Assembly (NCBI GenBank): GCA_035495315.1
Contig: DATJGF010000164.1
Coordinates: 1-64,000 of the forward strand
DNA length: 64,000 bases
Direction of reading: 5' to 3'
DNA from: DATJGF01 sp035495315
GTDB taxonomy: Bacteria; Verrucomicrobiota; Verrucomicrobiia; Limisphaerales; UBA8199
Numbering within the stretch: the first letter of the stretch is position 1; each line of letters opens with the position of its first letter. Made by a program: the position numbers and the translations under genes. This document shows positions 15,234-23,267 of this stretch, piece after piece. Below the pieces are notes generated by a model, which saw only the letters and a program-made list of their open reading frames with translations, was not told the origin of the DNA and made no database searches.

Positions 15234-18200
15234 ATGGGCGGAGGCGGCGGGAGCGCCAGAGATAGAAGATGGCGGGATAGACGGCGAGTTCCATGACCGT
15301 GGAGGTTACGACGCCACCGATCATGGGGGTGGCGATGCGCTTCATGACGTCGGCACCGGCGCCGTGGCTCCAGAGGATGGGCATCAGGCCGGCGATGATG
15401 ACCGCGGCGGTCATGGCTTTGGGACGGACGCGTTTTACCGCGCCGTGATAAATGGCGTCGCGGAGGTCAGTGTGATTTCGCATTCGCCCCTCGGATTGCC
15501 AATGGGAATAAGCGAGGTCGAGGTAGAGGAGCATGACGACGCCGGTCTCGGCATCGAGTCCGGCCAGGGCAATTAATCCTACCCAAACGGCAACGCTGAG
15601 GTTGTAGTTCAAAAGGTACAGGACCCAGACGGCGCCGACGAGGGAGAAGGGAACCGCCAGGAGGACGATGGCGGTTTTTACGGCCGAGCGGGTGTTGAGG
15701 TAAATGATGAGGAGAATAATCAGGAGTGTGAGCGGGACAACAATCATGAGGCGCTTTTTGGCACGCATCATATATTCGTATTGGCCGCTCCAGAAGATGT
15801 TGTAGCCGTTGGGCATCTTAATGTTGCCGTCAGCGATTGCCTGCCGAACCGCGCGTTGCGCCATCTGGACGTAGGTGCCGATGTCGATGTTTTTGACGTC
15901 GACGTAAATCCACGCATTGGGGACGGCACCTTCGCTTTTTATGCCCATGGGAGCGCGCACGACATCGATGCGCGCGAGTTGACCGAGGGGGACCTGGGCG
16001 CCGGATGGGGTCGGGACGATGATCTCGCGCAGGGCTTCCAAATTTTCGCGGAAATCGCGGTTGTACCGGAGATTGACGGAATAGCGTTCGAGGCCTTCGA
16101 CGGTGGTGGTGAGGGGCATACCACCGAGGGCGACTTCGAGGACATCCTGGACAGCGCCGAGTGAGAGGCCGTAGCGAGCGATCTCGTCGCGATTGATGTT
16201 GAATTCGACATAGTTGCCGCCCATAACGCGTTCGGCATAGACGCTGGCGGTTCCCTGGACCTGGCGGATAACAGGCTCGATTTCGGAGGCGAGGCGCTCG
16301 AGTTCGGCAAGATTGGGTCCGGCGACTTTGATGCCGACCGGGGTTTTGATGCCGGTGGCCAGCATGTCGATCCGTGTTTTGATGGGCATAGTCCAGGCAT
16401 TGACCAGACCCGGAAACTGGACGGAGGCATTCATCGCATCGGCAAGCTCATCGGGAGTTCTGCGGCGATGGGCAACGACTTTTCCGTCGCCGTCGCGAAT
16501 GTCGACCTCGGGCCATTCGGTTTCGTCTTTGAGTTGGATGGTGGTTTCGACCATGTCCATAGGCGCGGGGTCGGTGGCGGTTTCGGCGCGGCCAATCTTG
16601 CCGAAGACGGTGCGCACTTCAGGGAAGGTGCGGATGATCTTATCGGTTTGCTGGAGGACGTGACGGGCCTGGGTCGGACCGAGGCCTGGGAAGGTAGTCG
16701 GCATGTAGAGCAAATCGCCTTCGTAGAGGGGCGGCATGAATTCCGAACCGAGATTTTGATAGGGAAAGAGGAACGCGAGTTTTTGAGCCCACTGTTTGGC
16801 GGTGCCGTCAGGAAGGCGATTTGCGACGAGCCAGTTCCAAGGCAGAAAGACCCAAGTGACAATCACGACGGCGGCGACGATGACGGCCCAACGCCAGCGG
16901 ATGACGAAATCGATCACGGGATGATAAATCCAGATCAGGAAGCGGTTGATAGGGTTTCTTTCTTCAGGCAGCAATTTTCCGCGGATGAAATAACCCATCA
17001 GGATAGGCGCGAGAGTGACGGAAAGCAGAGCGGCGGCGGCCATGGAATAGGTTTTGGTGAAGGCGAGCGGTTTAAAGAGCCGGCCTTCCTGGGCCTGGAG
17101 CGTGAACACGGGAATAAAGGAGACAGTAATGACGAGCAGGGAATAAAACAGGGTCGGGCCAACCTCGATCGAGGCATCGCGGATGATTTGCCAATGCGGC
17201 TTTTTACCGGCGTCATGCTCCATGTGTTTGTGGGCATTCTCGATCATGATGATGACGGCATCGACCATGGCGCCGATGGCAATCGCAATGCCGCCTAGCG
17301 ACATGATGTTAGAGCTGAGCCCCTGGCCATACATGATCAAGAAGGAAATCAGAACCGCGATGGGGAGGATGACAATCGCGACGAGTGCGCTGCGGAAATG
17401 CAGCAGGAAGAGAACGCAGACGAGCGCTACGACGGCGCTTTCTTCGAGCAATTTTTCTTCGAGAGTTTTGACGGCGCGCTGGATGAGGGCAGTGCGGTCA
17501 TACGCGATCGAGTACTGGACATCCTCCGGCAAGCCTTTCATGGCCTGGTCGAGCCGGTTCTTCACATCGAGAATGACCTGGCGGGCATTGGCGCCGTAAC
17601 GGACCACGACGATGCCCCCGACGGTTTCACCCTCGCCGTTCCACTCGGCAATACCGCGCCGCATATCTGGGCCGAGTTGCACATTAGCGACCTGGCCGAG
17701 GAGGATGGGCACGCCGTTAGGCCCCGCGCCGACGGCGACTTTTTTGAGGTCGTCCAATTTTTGGATGTAACCGCGGACGCGAAGAATGAATTCTTTTTCG
17801 GCCATCTCGATGGAACGTCCGCCGACCTCGCCATTGCTGCGTTGGATGGCCATGCTCAAGTCGGAGAGGGCGAGTCCATAGGCGCGGAGTTTGGTCGGGT
17901 CGACGGTGACCTGGTACTGCTTGACGAAGCCGCCGACAGAGGCGACCTCGGAAACGCCTTCGACTGAGGTGAGTTGATACTTAAGGTACCAATCCTGCAT
18001 GGAGCGCAGCTCAGCGAGGCTGCGGTTGGTCGAGTTGAGCGAGTAGATGAAGGCCCAACCGACGCCGGTGGCATCGGGTCCGAGGGTGGGGGCGACATTT
18101 TTCGGTAGCTGTGTGCCGAGACCGTTCAGGTATTCGAGGACGCGGCTGCGGGCCCAGTAAGGATCGGTGCCGTCTTCGAAGATGACGTAAACGAAGGAGA

Positions 18201-18468
18201 AGCCGTAGAAGGAATAGCCGCGCACGACCTTTGAGTGCGGGACGGAGAGCATTTTGGTGGTGATCGGGTAAGTGACCTGATCCTGGACGATTTGCGGGGC
18301 CTGACCTGGCCATTCGGTGTAGATGATTACCTGGACGTCAGAGAGATCAGGGATGGCATCGAGCGGGATGTTTCGCACGGCATAGATGCCGCCAAGGACG
18401 AGGGTGAGCGTGCCGATGAGCACGATGAACTTGTTGCGAAGAGAAAAATCGATGAGGCGCGAGAGCAT
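15229..18468 (-). CDS. cusA: CusA/CzcA-family heavy-metal RND efflux pump
   Basis: Inner-membrane proton-driven RND transporter of 1079 residues, full length for the heavy-metal (HME) subfamily. The N-terminus MLSRLIDFSLRNKFIVLIGT and NIPLDAIPDLSDVQVIIYTE are hallmark sequences. GAMVDAVIIMIENAHKHME (about residues 402-420) matches the helix-4 signature of the monovalent-cation Cu/Ag (CusA) branch. Last gene of a five-gene minus-strand operon after the adaptor and TolC genes, so it should complete a tripartite Cu(I)/Ag(I) exporter. A palindromic repeat arm supplies its stop codon. Metal specificity is inferred from family signature and neighbours. Confidence 0.93.
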   Translation of the reverse strand: MLSRLIDFSLRNKFIVLIGTLTLVLGGIYAVRNIPLDAIPDLSDVQVIIYTEWPGQAPQIVQDQVTYPITTKMLSVPHSKVVRGYSFYGFSFVYVIFEDGTDPYWARSRVLEYLNGLGTQLPKNVAPTLGPDATGVGWAFIYSLNSTNRSLAELRSMQDWYLKYQLTSVEGVSEVASVGGFVKQYQVTVDPTKLRAYGLALSDLSMAIQRSNGEVGGRSIEMAEKEFILRVRGYIQKLDDLKKVAVGAGPNGVPILLGQVANVQLGPDMRRGIAEWNGEGETVGGIVVVRYGANARQVILDVKNRLDQAMKGLPEDVQYSIAYDRTALIQRAVKTLEEKLLEESAVVALVCVLFLLHFRSALVAIVILPIAVLISFLIMYGQGLSSNIMSLGGIAIAIGAMVDAVIIMIENAHKHMEHDAGKKPHWQIIRDASIEVGPTLFYSLLVITVSFIPVFTLQAQEGRLFKPLAFTKTYSMAAAALLSVTLAPILMGYFIRGKLLPEERNPINRFLIWIYHPVIDFVIRWRWAVIVAAVVIVTWVFLPWNWLVANRLPDGTAKQWAQKLAFLFPYQNLGSEFMPPLYEGDLLYMPTTFPGLGPTQARHVLQQTDKIIRTFPEVRTVFGKIGRAETATDPAPMDMVETTIQLKDETEWPEVDIRDGDGKVVAHRRRTPDELADAMNASVQFPGLVNAWTMPIKTRIDMLATGIKTPVGIKVAGPNLAELERLASEIEPVIRQVQGTASVYAERVMGGNYVEFNINRDEIARYGLSLGAVQDVLEVALGGMPLTTTVEGLERYSVNLRYNRDFRENLEALREIIVPTPSGAQVPLGQLARIDVVRAPMGIKSEGAVPNAWIYVDVKNIDIGTYVQMAQRAVRQAIADGNIKMPNGYNIFWSGQYEYMMRAKKRLMIVVPLTLLIILLIIYLNTRSAVKTAIVLLAVPFSLVGAVWVLYLLNYNLSVAVWVGLIALAGLDAETGVVMLLYLDLAYSHWQSEGRMRNHTDLRDAIYHGAVKRVRPKAMTAAVIIAGLMPILWSHGAGADVMKRIATPMIGGVVTSTVMELAVYPAIFYLWRSRRLRPL

Positions 18469-18479
18469 GGGGAATTATT

Positions 18480-18629
18480 GTAGCGGCAGGCATCTTGCCT
18501 GTCGTAGAGGGCGGCGTGCCGCCGCCCGGAACGAAATCAGGATCACTCCAACGCCAACGGGCCCTCCGCCGGGCGACCCGCCGGGCAAGATGCCCGGCTG
18601 TACGGCAGGCAAGATGCCAGCCGCTACGA
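18480..18629. repeat. Pair of 7-5-7 double-hairpin repeats
   Basis: 18480-18527: GTAGC, hairpin GGCAGGC-ATCTT-GCCTGTC, GTAGA, hairpin GGGCGGC-GTGCC-GCCGCCC. 18580-18629: hairpin GCCGGGC-AAGAT-GCCCGGC, TGTAC, hairpin GGCAGGC-AAGAT-GCCAGCC, GCTACGA. The stems are 7 bp and the loops 5 nt. The two units face each other in the gap between cusB and cusA. A single hairpin of the type is at 37249-37277. Confidence 0.85.
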
Positions 18630-18664
18630 GATTGGATTTTGGGCGGGAGAACATTTGCACCGTG

Positions 18665-20611
18665 TTAGTTATGCATTGTCCCCGCGTGCTGTTTGCGCCA
18701 ACGCTCTTCGGCGGTTTTGCCGTGGGGAACGGAGCTGGTGGGCACGAGATCCATGTCGCACTTTGGGCATTTGCCGGGTTTGTCGGAGACGACATCGGCA
18801 TGGCTGGACATAGGGCACGTGAACAGCGCGGGCAGATCCGGGGAAGGCGGGGGCGGAGCATGTTCGGAGACATGATGGGCAAGTGGCGGGCTGCTCATCA
18901 CCGGGATTAAGGTCATTCCGCATTTGGGGCATTTTCCGGGCTTGTCAGAGCGCACATCGCTGTGTTCGGGCATCGGGCAGGTATAGTAGAGGACTTGACC
19001 CCCCGGCTGAATTTTGTGGAGAGCTGAGGCAGAGACGGGCACAAGAGTCATTCCGCAGAGGGGGCACTTGCCCGATGATTCGTACTCGATGGCGACATGC
19101 TCGGGCATCGGGCAGATGTACTTGATCTTTGTGTCAAGCGGGACATTCGTTCCAGGTGCGGAAGGCACCGCGCGGGGCAATTCGTGCGCGGAGCTCGCGG
19201 CTTTTTCCATTTCGCCCGGCTTTCGCATTTTCTGAATCGCCTCCCGCAGCTGGCTTTCTGAGTCGAGCAGGAATTGGCCGGAGGTGACGACTTTTTCTCC
19301 CTCATTCAATCCAGTCAGCACTTCATAGGAATTGTCCTCGCCGCGCGCGCCAATTGTCACGCTGCGCGGCTCAAATTGTCCGCCGTCGCGGGCGATGAAG
19401 ACGAGATTTTTTTCGCCGCTGCGCAGGACGGCAGAGTCCGGAACGAGCAACGCTGAGCTTGATAGTTCGGCGCTGAGCTCGACGGTGGCAAACATGCCGG
19501 GCTTGAGGAAAAAGCCCGGATTATGAAATTCCATGCGAACGCGTGCCGTGCGGGTTTTATCGTCGACGGTTGGATATAGAAAGGTGACGCGTCCACGGAA
19601 TTTGCGGTCGGGCAAATAGGAGAGGCTGACGGTGGCTTCCTGGCCGAGGCTGACGAAGGGCAAGTCTTGTTCGTAGACCTGGGATTGAACCCAGACAGTG
19701 CCGAGGTCGGCGAGGCGATACAACCGGATGCCGGCATCGACCATTTGGCCCTCAACGACGGTCTTCTCGACGACAATGCCGTCGCGCGGGGCGATGACCT
19801 GCAAAGTCTTTTTGACCTGTCGTGTTTTTTCCAATTCGGCGATCTGTTGTTCGGAGATGTCGAAATAGCGGAGTTTGTCCAAAGCGCTTTTGCGGATCAG
19901 GTCAGCGCCGATGCCGCCGGGGGCGACGGTTTCGTTCATGGCAAGGACGTACTCGGTTTCGGCGCTATAAAGTTCGGGCGAATAGACTTCAAAGAGCGGC
20001 TCGCCGCGATGGACCTGTTGGCCGGTATAGTCGACGTACAATTTTTCGATCCAGCCTTTGAATTTGGTAGTAACCTCGGCGAGGGAGGCTTCATCGAAAT
20101 CGACGGTGCCGACGGTGCGCACCGTTCGATGCAAAGGGCCGCGCGAGATGATCCCGGTGAGCAAACCCATATTTTGCACCGTGGCGGAATCGAGGGTGAT
20201 GACGGATGAATCCATGGTGGCGCCGGCGATGGCGTTTGAGGAAGAGGCGATGCTGGGCTGTTTGCGAATCGGGGTGAGTTTCATGCCGCAGATCGGGCAG
20301 TTGCCGGGCTTGGATTGAATTACCTGGGGGTGCATGCCGCAGGTGTAGAGGGTTTCTTCGGTGCTCGCGGCGGGGTGCCGGTCGCAGGCGGTAAAGAGAA
20401 ACAGGGCGGAGAACAGGAGCAGGGAAATCAGAGCGAAGGTCGTTTTGGTGTAGAGCCGCGCGTGAATGGCGCGAGGGGGCAAATGCGCGGCGGAGTGCAG
20501 GTTGAAAACCTGCGATACAGCAGAGTGAAACTCTGCGCTACGAGGAGTCGTCTGACCGCTACGAATGGGCCAACGTGGGCGGGTTTCAGCAGATTGGCGT
20601 TGTGATCGCAT
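18665..20611 (-). CDS. cusB: CusB-like periplasmic adaptor with four metal-binding repeats
   Basis: Membrane-fusion protein of an HME-RND efflux system. Lipoprotein signal LISLLLFSALFLFTAC with lipobox Cys76, then a heavy-metal-binding domain YTCGMHP..CPICGM (89-110), the usual barrel-sandwich/beta-barrel MFP core, then three more C-terminal copies (CPMPEH..CPLCGM, CPMPEH..CPKCGM, CPMSSH..CPKCDM). Most relatives have one copy. The open frame begins at ATG 20611, but residues about 24-42 are encoded by a palindromic repeat; a TTG at 20482 just before the signal peptide is a reasonable alternative start. Lies 6 bp downstream of the TolC gene. Confidence 0.88.
   Translation of the reverse strand: MRSQRQSAETRPRWPIRSGQTTPRSAEFHSAVSQVFNLHSAAHLPPRAIHARLYTKTTFALISLLLFSALFLFTACDRHPAASTEETLYTCGMHPQVIQSKPGNCPICGMKLTPIRKQPSIASSSNAIAGATMDSSVITLDSATVQNMGLLTGIISRGPLHRTVRTVGTVDFDEASLAEVTTKFKGWIEKLYVDYTGQQVHRGEPLFEVYSPELYSAETEYVLAMNETVAPGGIGADLIRKSALDKLRYFDISEQQIAELEKTRQVKKTLQVIAPRDGIVVEKTVVEGQMVDAGIRLYRLADLGTVWVQSQVYEQDLPFVSLGQEATVSLSYLPDRKFRGRVTFLYPTVDDKTRTARVRMEFHNPGFFLKPGMFATVELSAELSSSALLVPDSAVLRSGEKNLVFIARDGGQFEPRSVTIGARGEDNSYEVLTGLNEGEKVVTSGQFLLDSESQLREAIQKMRKPGEMEKAASSAHELPRAVPSAPGTNVPLDTKIKYICPMPEHVAIEYESSGKCPLCGMTLVPVSASALHKIQPGGQVLYYTCPMPEHSDVRSDKPGKCPKCGMTLIPVMSSPPLAHHVSEHAPPPPSPDLPALFTCPMSSHADVVSDKPGKCPKCDMDLVPTSSVPHGKTAEERWRKQHAGTMHN
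20497..20544 (+). repeat. Double-hairpin repeat (copy 3), inside cusB frame
   Basis: GCAGGTT-GAA-AACCTGC, linker GATACA, GCAGAGT-GAA-ACTCTGC, then GCTACGAG. Both stems are perfect 7-bp. It overlaps the 5' part of the cusB open frame on the other strand. Confidence 0.9.
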
Positions 20612-20617
20612 AAATGT

Positions 20618-22159
20618 TCACTTCGACACCGGTAAATTCTCAAACAATGGTGGTTGTGCCATGGACTTTGGACTTTGGGCTTTGGACTCTGGACCCTGGG
20701 GTTTGGCCTTTGGACTTAAACTGGCCTCGGGTGGCGTGCCCAGGATCAGCAAAGAGATTTGAGCGGAGGCGAGTTCGCGTTGATTTCTGGCATCAATTTG
20801 GTCCAACTGGAAACCGAGCAACGTCCGCTCGCTGTCGCTCAGGTTAAAGAAATCGAGGCGACCGGAAAGATAGGCAATACGCGCAACTTCGAGGGATTGA
20901 CGCGCCTTGGGCAGGAGTTGTTGATCGAGCAGGAGTAAATTGCGGCGAGCTTCGCGGAGCATGAAAGATTTCTCGGCCAGATCAACGGCGAGGGAGATTT
21001 GCTCGGCGGTGAGTCGGGCTTCGGCGGCGCTCTTATTGGCTTGGGCTTCGGCGATTTGGGCGGCGATTTTGTCGCGCCAGATGGGTAGGGTAACGGTGCC
21101 GAGGGGCCGATAGAGGATCGGGTTAAGTTTGACGTCGGCCATTAAGCCGGCGCTGAAGTCGGGGATGCGTCCTTTGCGGGCCAGGGCGATGGCGGCTTCG
21201 GCCCGGCGCACGTCGGCTTTCATCGCGGCAATGCGGGGGTTTTGTGCGTAGGCGGTTTCGAGCAATGCGTCCGTGTCCAGGTCCACCGACGCGGTTTCCA
21301 AGTGTTGCGGGACCGGCGGGTCAGCCTGGTCAGCCTGCAGACCAAGAGCTTCCTTGAACCGCGCTTTTAGCGAGGATTTGGAGTCTTCGAGGTTGGCGAC
21401 CTCAGTGGTGAGACGGTCCTTCTCGATTTGAGCGCGTAAAATGTCCTGGAGGGTAACTTTGCCGACCGCATTCTGCGCGCGCGCAAGTTTTTCGAGGTCC
21501 CCTAACAGCGCAAGGGTTTCACGATTCACGCGAATCTTTTCGTCGAGGAAGTACAGCTGAAAGAAGGACTGTTTGACCGCGAATGCAGCGTCCAAAACAG
21601 CGGATTGAAACGCAAAATACCGCGCGTCGCTTTCGGCCGAGGCGACATCGGCGCCGGCCCGAAGTTTGCCTGGGCCGGGAAAGCTCATCATCAGGCCAGG
21701 CATAATCGAGGTAACGATGTTCTGGATATCCATCTGGAAAGTGATTTGAGGGTCGGGCAAAGAGCGCGCCGTGGTGATTCGTTCCACCGATGCCGACCAA
21801 TCGAAGTAAGCAGCTTCGATTTTAGGGTGATTAAACAAGGCAAAGGTAAGGAACTCCTGGAGAGACGAGTTGGCGGTCAGGGTGGGAAGGGCGGGTTTGT
21901 TACCAGAAGGACGATACGCGGCGGCAATATCAGCGGCTTGTTGGCGAGCCTGTTTTTCGCTGGCTGTGGGGAGGCCTTTGCAGCCGACGAGAATGAGGGC
22001 AAGGCCGATTAGCAATCGGCGATACAGCCGACTACCAGTCGGCGCTACAAGACAATTCGCCGGCGATACCGGGCTACCAGTCGGCGCCCTAGTCGGGCCT
22101 GCGGGGCCGGTGCTAAACAGCGGCCTTGCGAGTTTTCGAATTACAACCGGCAGATTCAT
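20618..22159 (-). CDS. cusC: TolC/CusC-family outer-membrane efflux lipoprotein
   Basis: Outer-membrane channel component of 513 residues with the two long coiled-coil repeats of the TolC family (about 90-275 and 300-480) and LPDPQITF and PGPGKL motifs seen in metal-efflux OEPs. Lipobox LALILVGC at about residue 60. The residues before it are partly encoded by palindromic repeats (22004-22091), so the native start may lie closer to LYRRLLIGLALILVGC. The last about 25 residues (SPKAKPQGPESKAQSPKS) come from a low-complexity DNA repeat of TTTGGACT units. Middle gene of the copper operon. Confidence 0.88.
   Translation of the reverse strand: MNLPVVIRKLARPLFSTGPAGPTRAPTGSPVSPANCLVAPTGSRLYRRLLIGLALILVGCKGLPTASEKQARQQAADIAAAYRPSGNKPALPTLTANSSLQEFLTFALFNHPKIEAAYFDWSASVERITTARSLPDPQITFQMDIQNIVTSIMPGLMMSFPGPGKLRAGADVASAESDARYFAFQSAVLDAAFAVKQSFFQLYFLDEKIRVNRETLALLGDLEKLARAQNAVGKVTLQDILRAQIEKDRLTTEVANLEDSKSSLKARFKEALGLQADQADPPVPQHLETASVDLDTDALLETAYAQNPRIAAMKADVRRAEAAIALARKGRIPDFSAGLMADVKLNPILYRPLGTVTLPIWRDKIAAQIAEAQANKSAAEARLTAEQISLAVDLAEKSFMLREARRNLLLLDQQLLPKARQSLEVARIAYLSGRLDFFNLSDSERTLLGFQLDQIDARNQRELASAQISLLILGTPPEASLSPKAKPQGPESKAQSPKSMAQPPLFENLPVSK
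22004..22091 (+). repeat. Double-hairpin repeat (copy 4) plus adjoining partial unit
   Basis: GCCGATT-AGC-AATCGGC, linker GATACA, GCCGACT-ACC-AGTCGGC, then GCTACAA (22004-22050), all stems perfect. It is followed by a partly related stretch CGATACCGGGCTACCAGTCG to 22091. It sits inside the 5' part of the tolC frame. Confidence 0.88.
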
Positions 22160-22288
22160 TCGAATGAGATGAGTACGTTCAATTTTTCAGATAGCTAAGG
22201 AAACAAATGACCTCAAGGAACGAGGTCGCGAGAAAAACGCCCCAAGCGCGCCGCTTCAAGGCACACTAAGGGCGTGCAGAACAGAAAC

Positions 22289-22624
22289 TCAGATCAGGAA
22301 AGAGCACGTCCGGGTGTACAGGGGAACGAGCTCGCACGAAAGCAGCAGACGACTGGAAGCGGAAGACTTAGGCGGTTGCGGGGCAGTTAGACAAAGGATG
22401 AGGGTGCCGCAGGGCGCGATCAGTTGCAGCTGGGTGGGCGCAGAGCAAACCGGGTTGGCGGAGAGTGGAATTTGATGGTGCGGCTGAGCACTGCAGCAAC
22501 ACGCTTGGTTGCATGAACAGTCCGGGTTTGGAGTTTGGGGTTTGGCCATCGCAACGTAGCTGGTTCCGGTCATTTGAGCCAGAACCAGCAACCCCGAAAA
22601 CAAGATGGCAAACGCCGAACTCAT
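22289..22624 (-). CDS. Small Cys-rich secreted protein of copper operon
   Basis: Protein of 111 residues with an N-terminal hydrophobic segment (AFAILFSGLLVLAQM) and a Cys cluster PDCSCNQACCCSAQPHH at about residues 34-50, followed by more Cys in the tail. It overlaps the upstream YHS-like gene as TGATG, indicating translational coupling. Not a family I recognise; the Cys/His cluster and operon position suggest a periplasmic metal-binding or metal-sensing accessory. Its composition is compatible with a true gene but support is modest. Confidence 0.55.
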   Translation of the reverse strand: MSSAFAILFSGLLVLAQMTGTSYVAMAKPQTPNPDCSCNQACCCSAQPHHQIPLSANPVCSAPTQLQLIAPCGTLILCLTAPQPPKSSASSRLLLSCELVPLYTRTCSFLI

Positions 22625-22929
22625 CAACCTTTCTTCTTTTCCTTAGCCTCAGCCTCCTCGATTTTTTTCACGAATTTGGCCGGGCTCTTGTTAAAGTCCT
22701 TAAGACAGTTTTTGCAACACAGCTTAATTTGACGGTCCTTGTACTCGAATGTGTACGGATCGCCCATCTCTCCGAGCTTATCGCCTGAGATGATGCAGGT
22801 CTTTAAGGTATAAGGTTTTACCTTGCTCTTGGCGTCCGCGGGTTGAGGATCGCCAGCAAGTGCTACAAGAGGGCCAGCCAAAACCGAGACGGTCAGGACG
22901 GCAGCGGTGAGGTTTTTCAATATTTTCAT
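22624..22929 (-). CDS. Secreted YHS/TRASH-like metal-binding protein
   Basis: Protein of 101 residues with a signal peptide (MKILKNLTAAVLTVSVLAGP, cleavage near ALAGD). The mature part has KTCIISGDKLG, then FEYKDRQIKLCCKNCLKDFNK, the spacing of YHS/TRASH metal-binding modules. First gene of the minus-strand copper/silver efflux operon, 16 nt or so behind the probable transcription start of a MerR-type promoter. Likely binds or delivers Cu(I)/Ag(I) in the periplasm. Confidence 0.78.
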   Translation of the reverse strand: MKILKNLTAAVLTVSVLAGPLVALAGDPQPADAKSKVKPYTLKTCIISGDKLGEMGDPYTFEYKDRQIKLCCKNCLKDFNKSPAKFVKKIEEAEAKEKKKG

Positions 22930-22951
22930 AGTTTAGGTCTAAGTCGCATCC

Positions 22952-22982
22952 ATTATACGCCAGGACTGGCAAATTCCCTCAA
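22952..22982 (-). promoter_or_regulatory. MerR-type promoter of copper operon
   Basis: On the minus strand: -35 TTGAGG (22982-22977), a 19-nt spacer, and a perfect -10 TATAAT (22957-22952). The spacer holds a perfect dyad GCCAG-TC-CTGGC (22970-22959). A 19-bp spacer with an internal dyad is characteristic of promoters twisted open by MerR/CueR regulators. No MerR-family gene is in the window. That a MerR protein binds here is inference. Confidence 0.6.
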
Positions 22983-23028
22983 AAAGTTTTTGGAGCAGAA
23001 ATACGATTAGGAGCAGGATTAGGATTGC

Positions 23029-23066
23029 AGAAAAAGAGAGGGCGGCCCGCGGGCAGTGGGCCGCCC
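23029..23066 (-). terminator. Intrinsic terminator after M3 peptidase
   Basis: Minus strand: GGGCGGCCC (23066-23058) pairs perfectly with GGGCCGCCC (23048-23040), followed by TCTCTTTTTC. It lies about 200 bp beyond the M3 peptidase stop and just upstream of the copper-operon promoter, so it would insulate the two. Confidence 0.65.
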
Positions 23067-23067
23067 A

Positions 23068-23267
23068 TTAACCCATACTATCGGTTGCCTCTGGGTTAAC
23101 CGACCAAAGGGTCGATTCTGAAACCGAAAACAGCAACTAGGAGGATCCTGGGGCGCACCTAGGGAAAGTACGGATGCCAAGGACTCCTGACCCCAGCCCC
23201 CGCCAGAAAGGGAGAGGGGGGAATCCCTTGTGGGCAGGTTGCCTTCGTCAGTGCGGCGGTTCCGGAA
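23068..23267 (-). other. Transcribed-looking gap after M3 peptidase
   Basis: Between the peptidase stop and its terminator there is a short hairpin (ACCGACC-AAA-GGGTCG near 23099-23113) and an imperfect CCCTCTCCCC-type repeat at 23190-23222, but no open frame that looks like a gene. Confidence 0.4.

Noticed and set aside
16468..17298. 276-residue plus-strand open frame
   Set aside because: Antisense shadow of cusA; His/Asp-rich with no recognisable motif.
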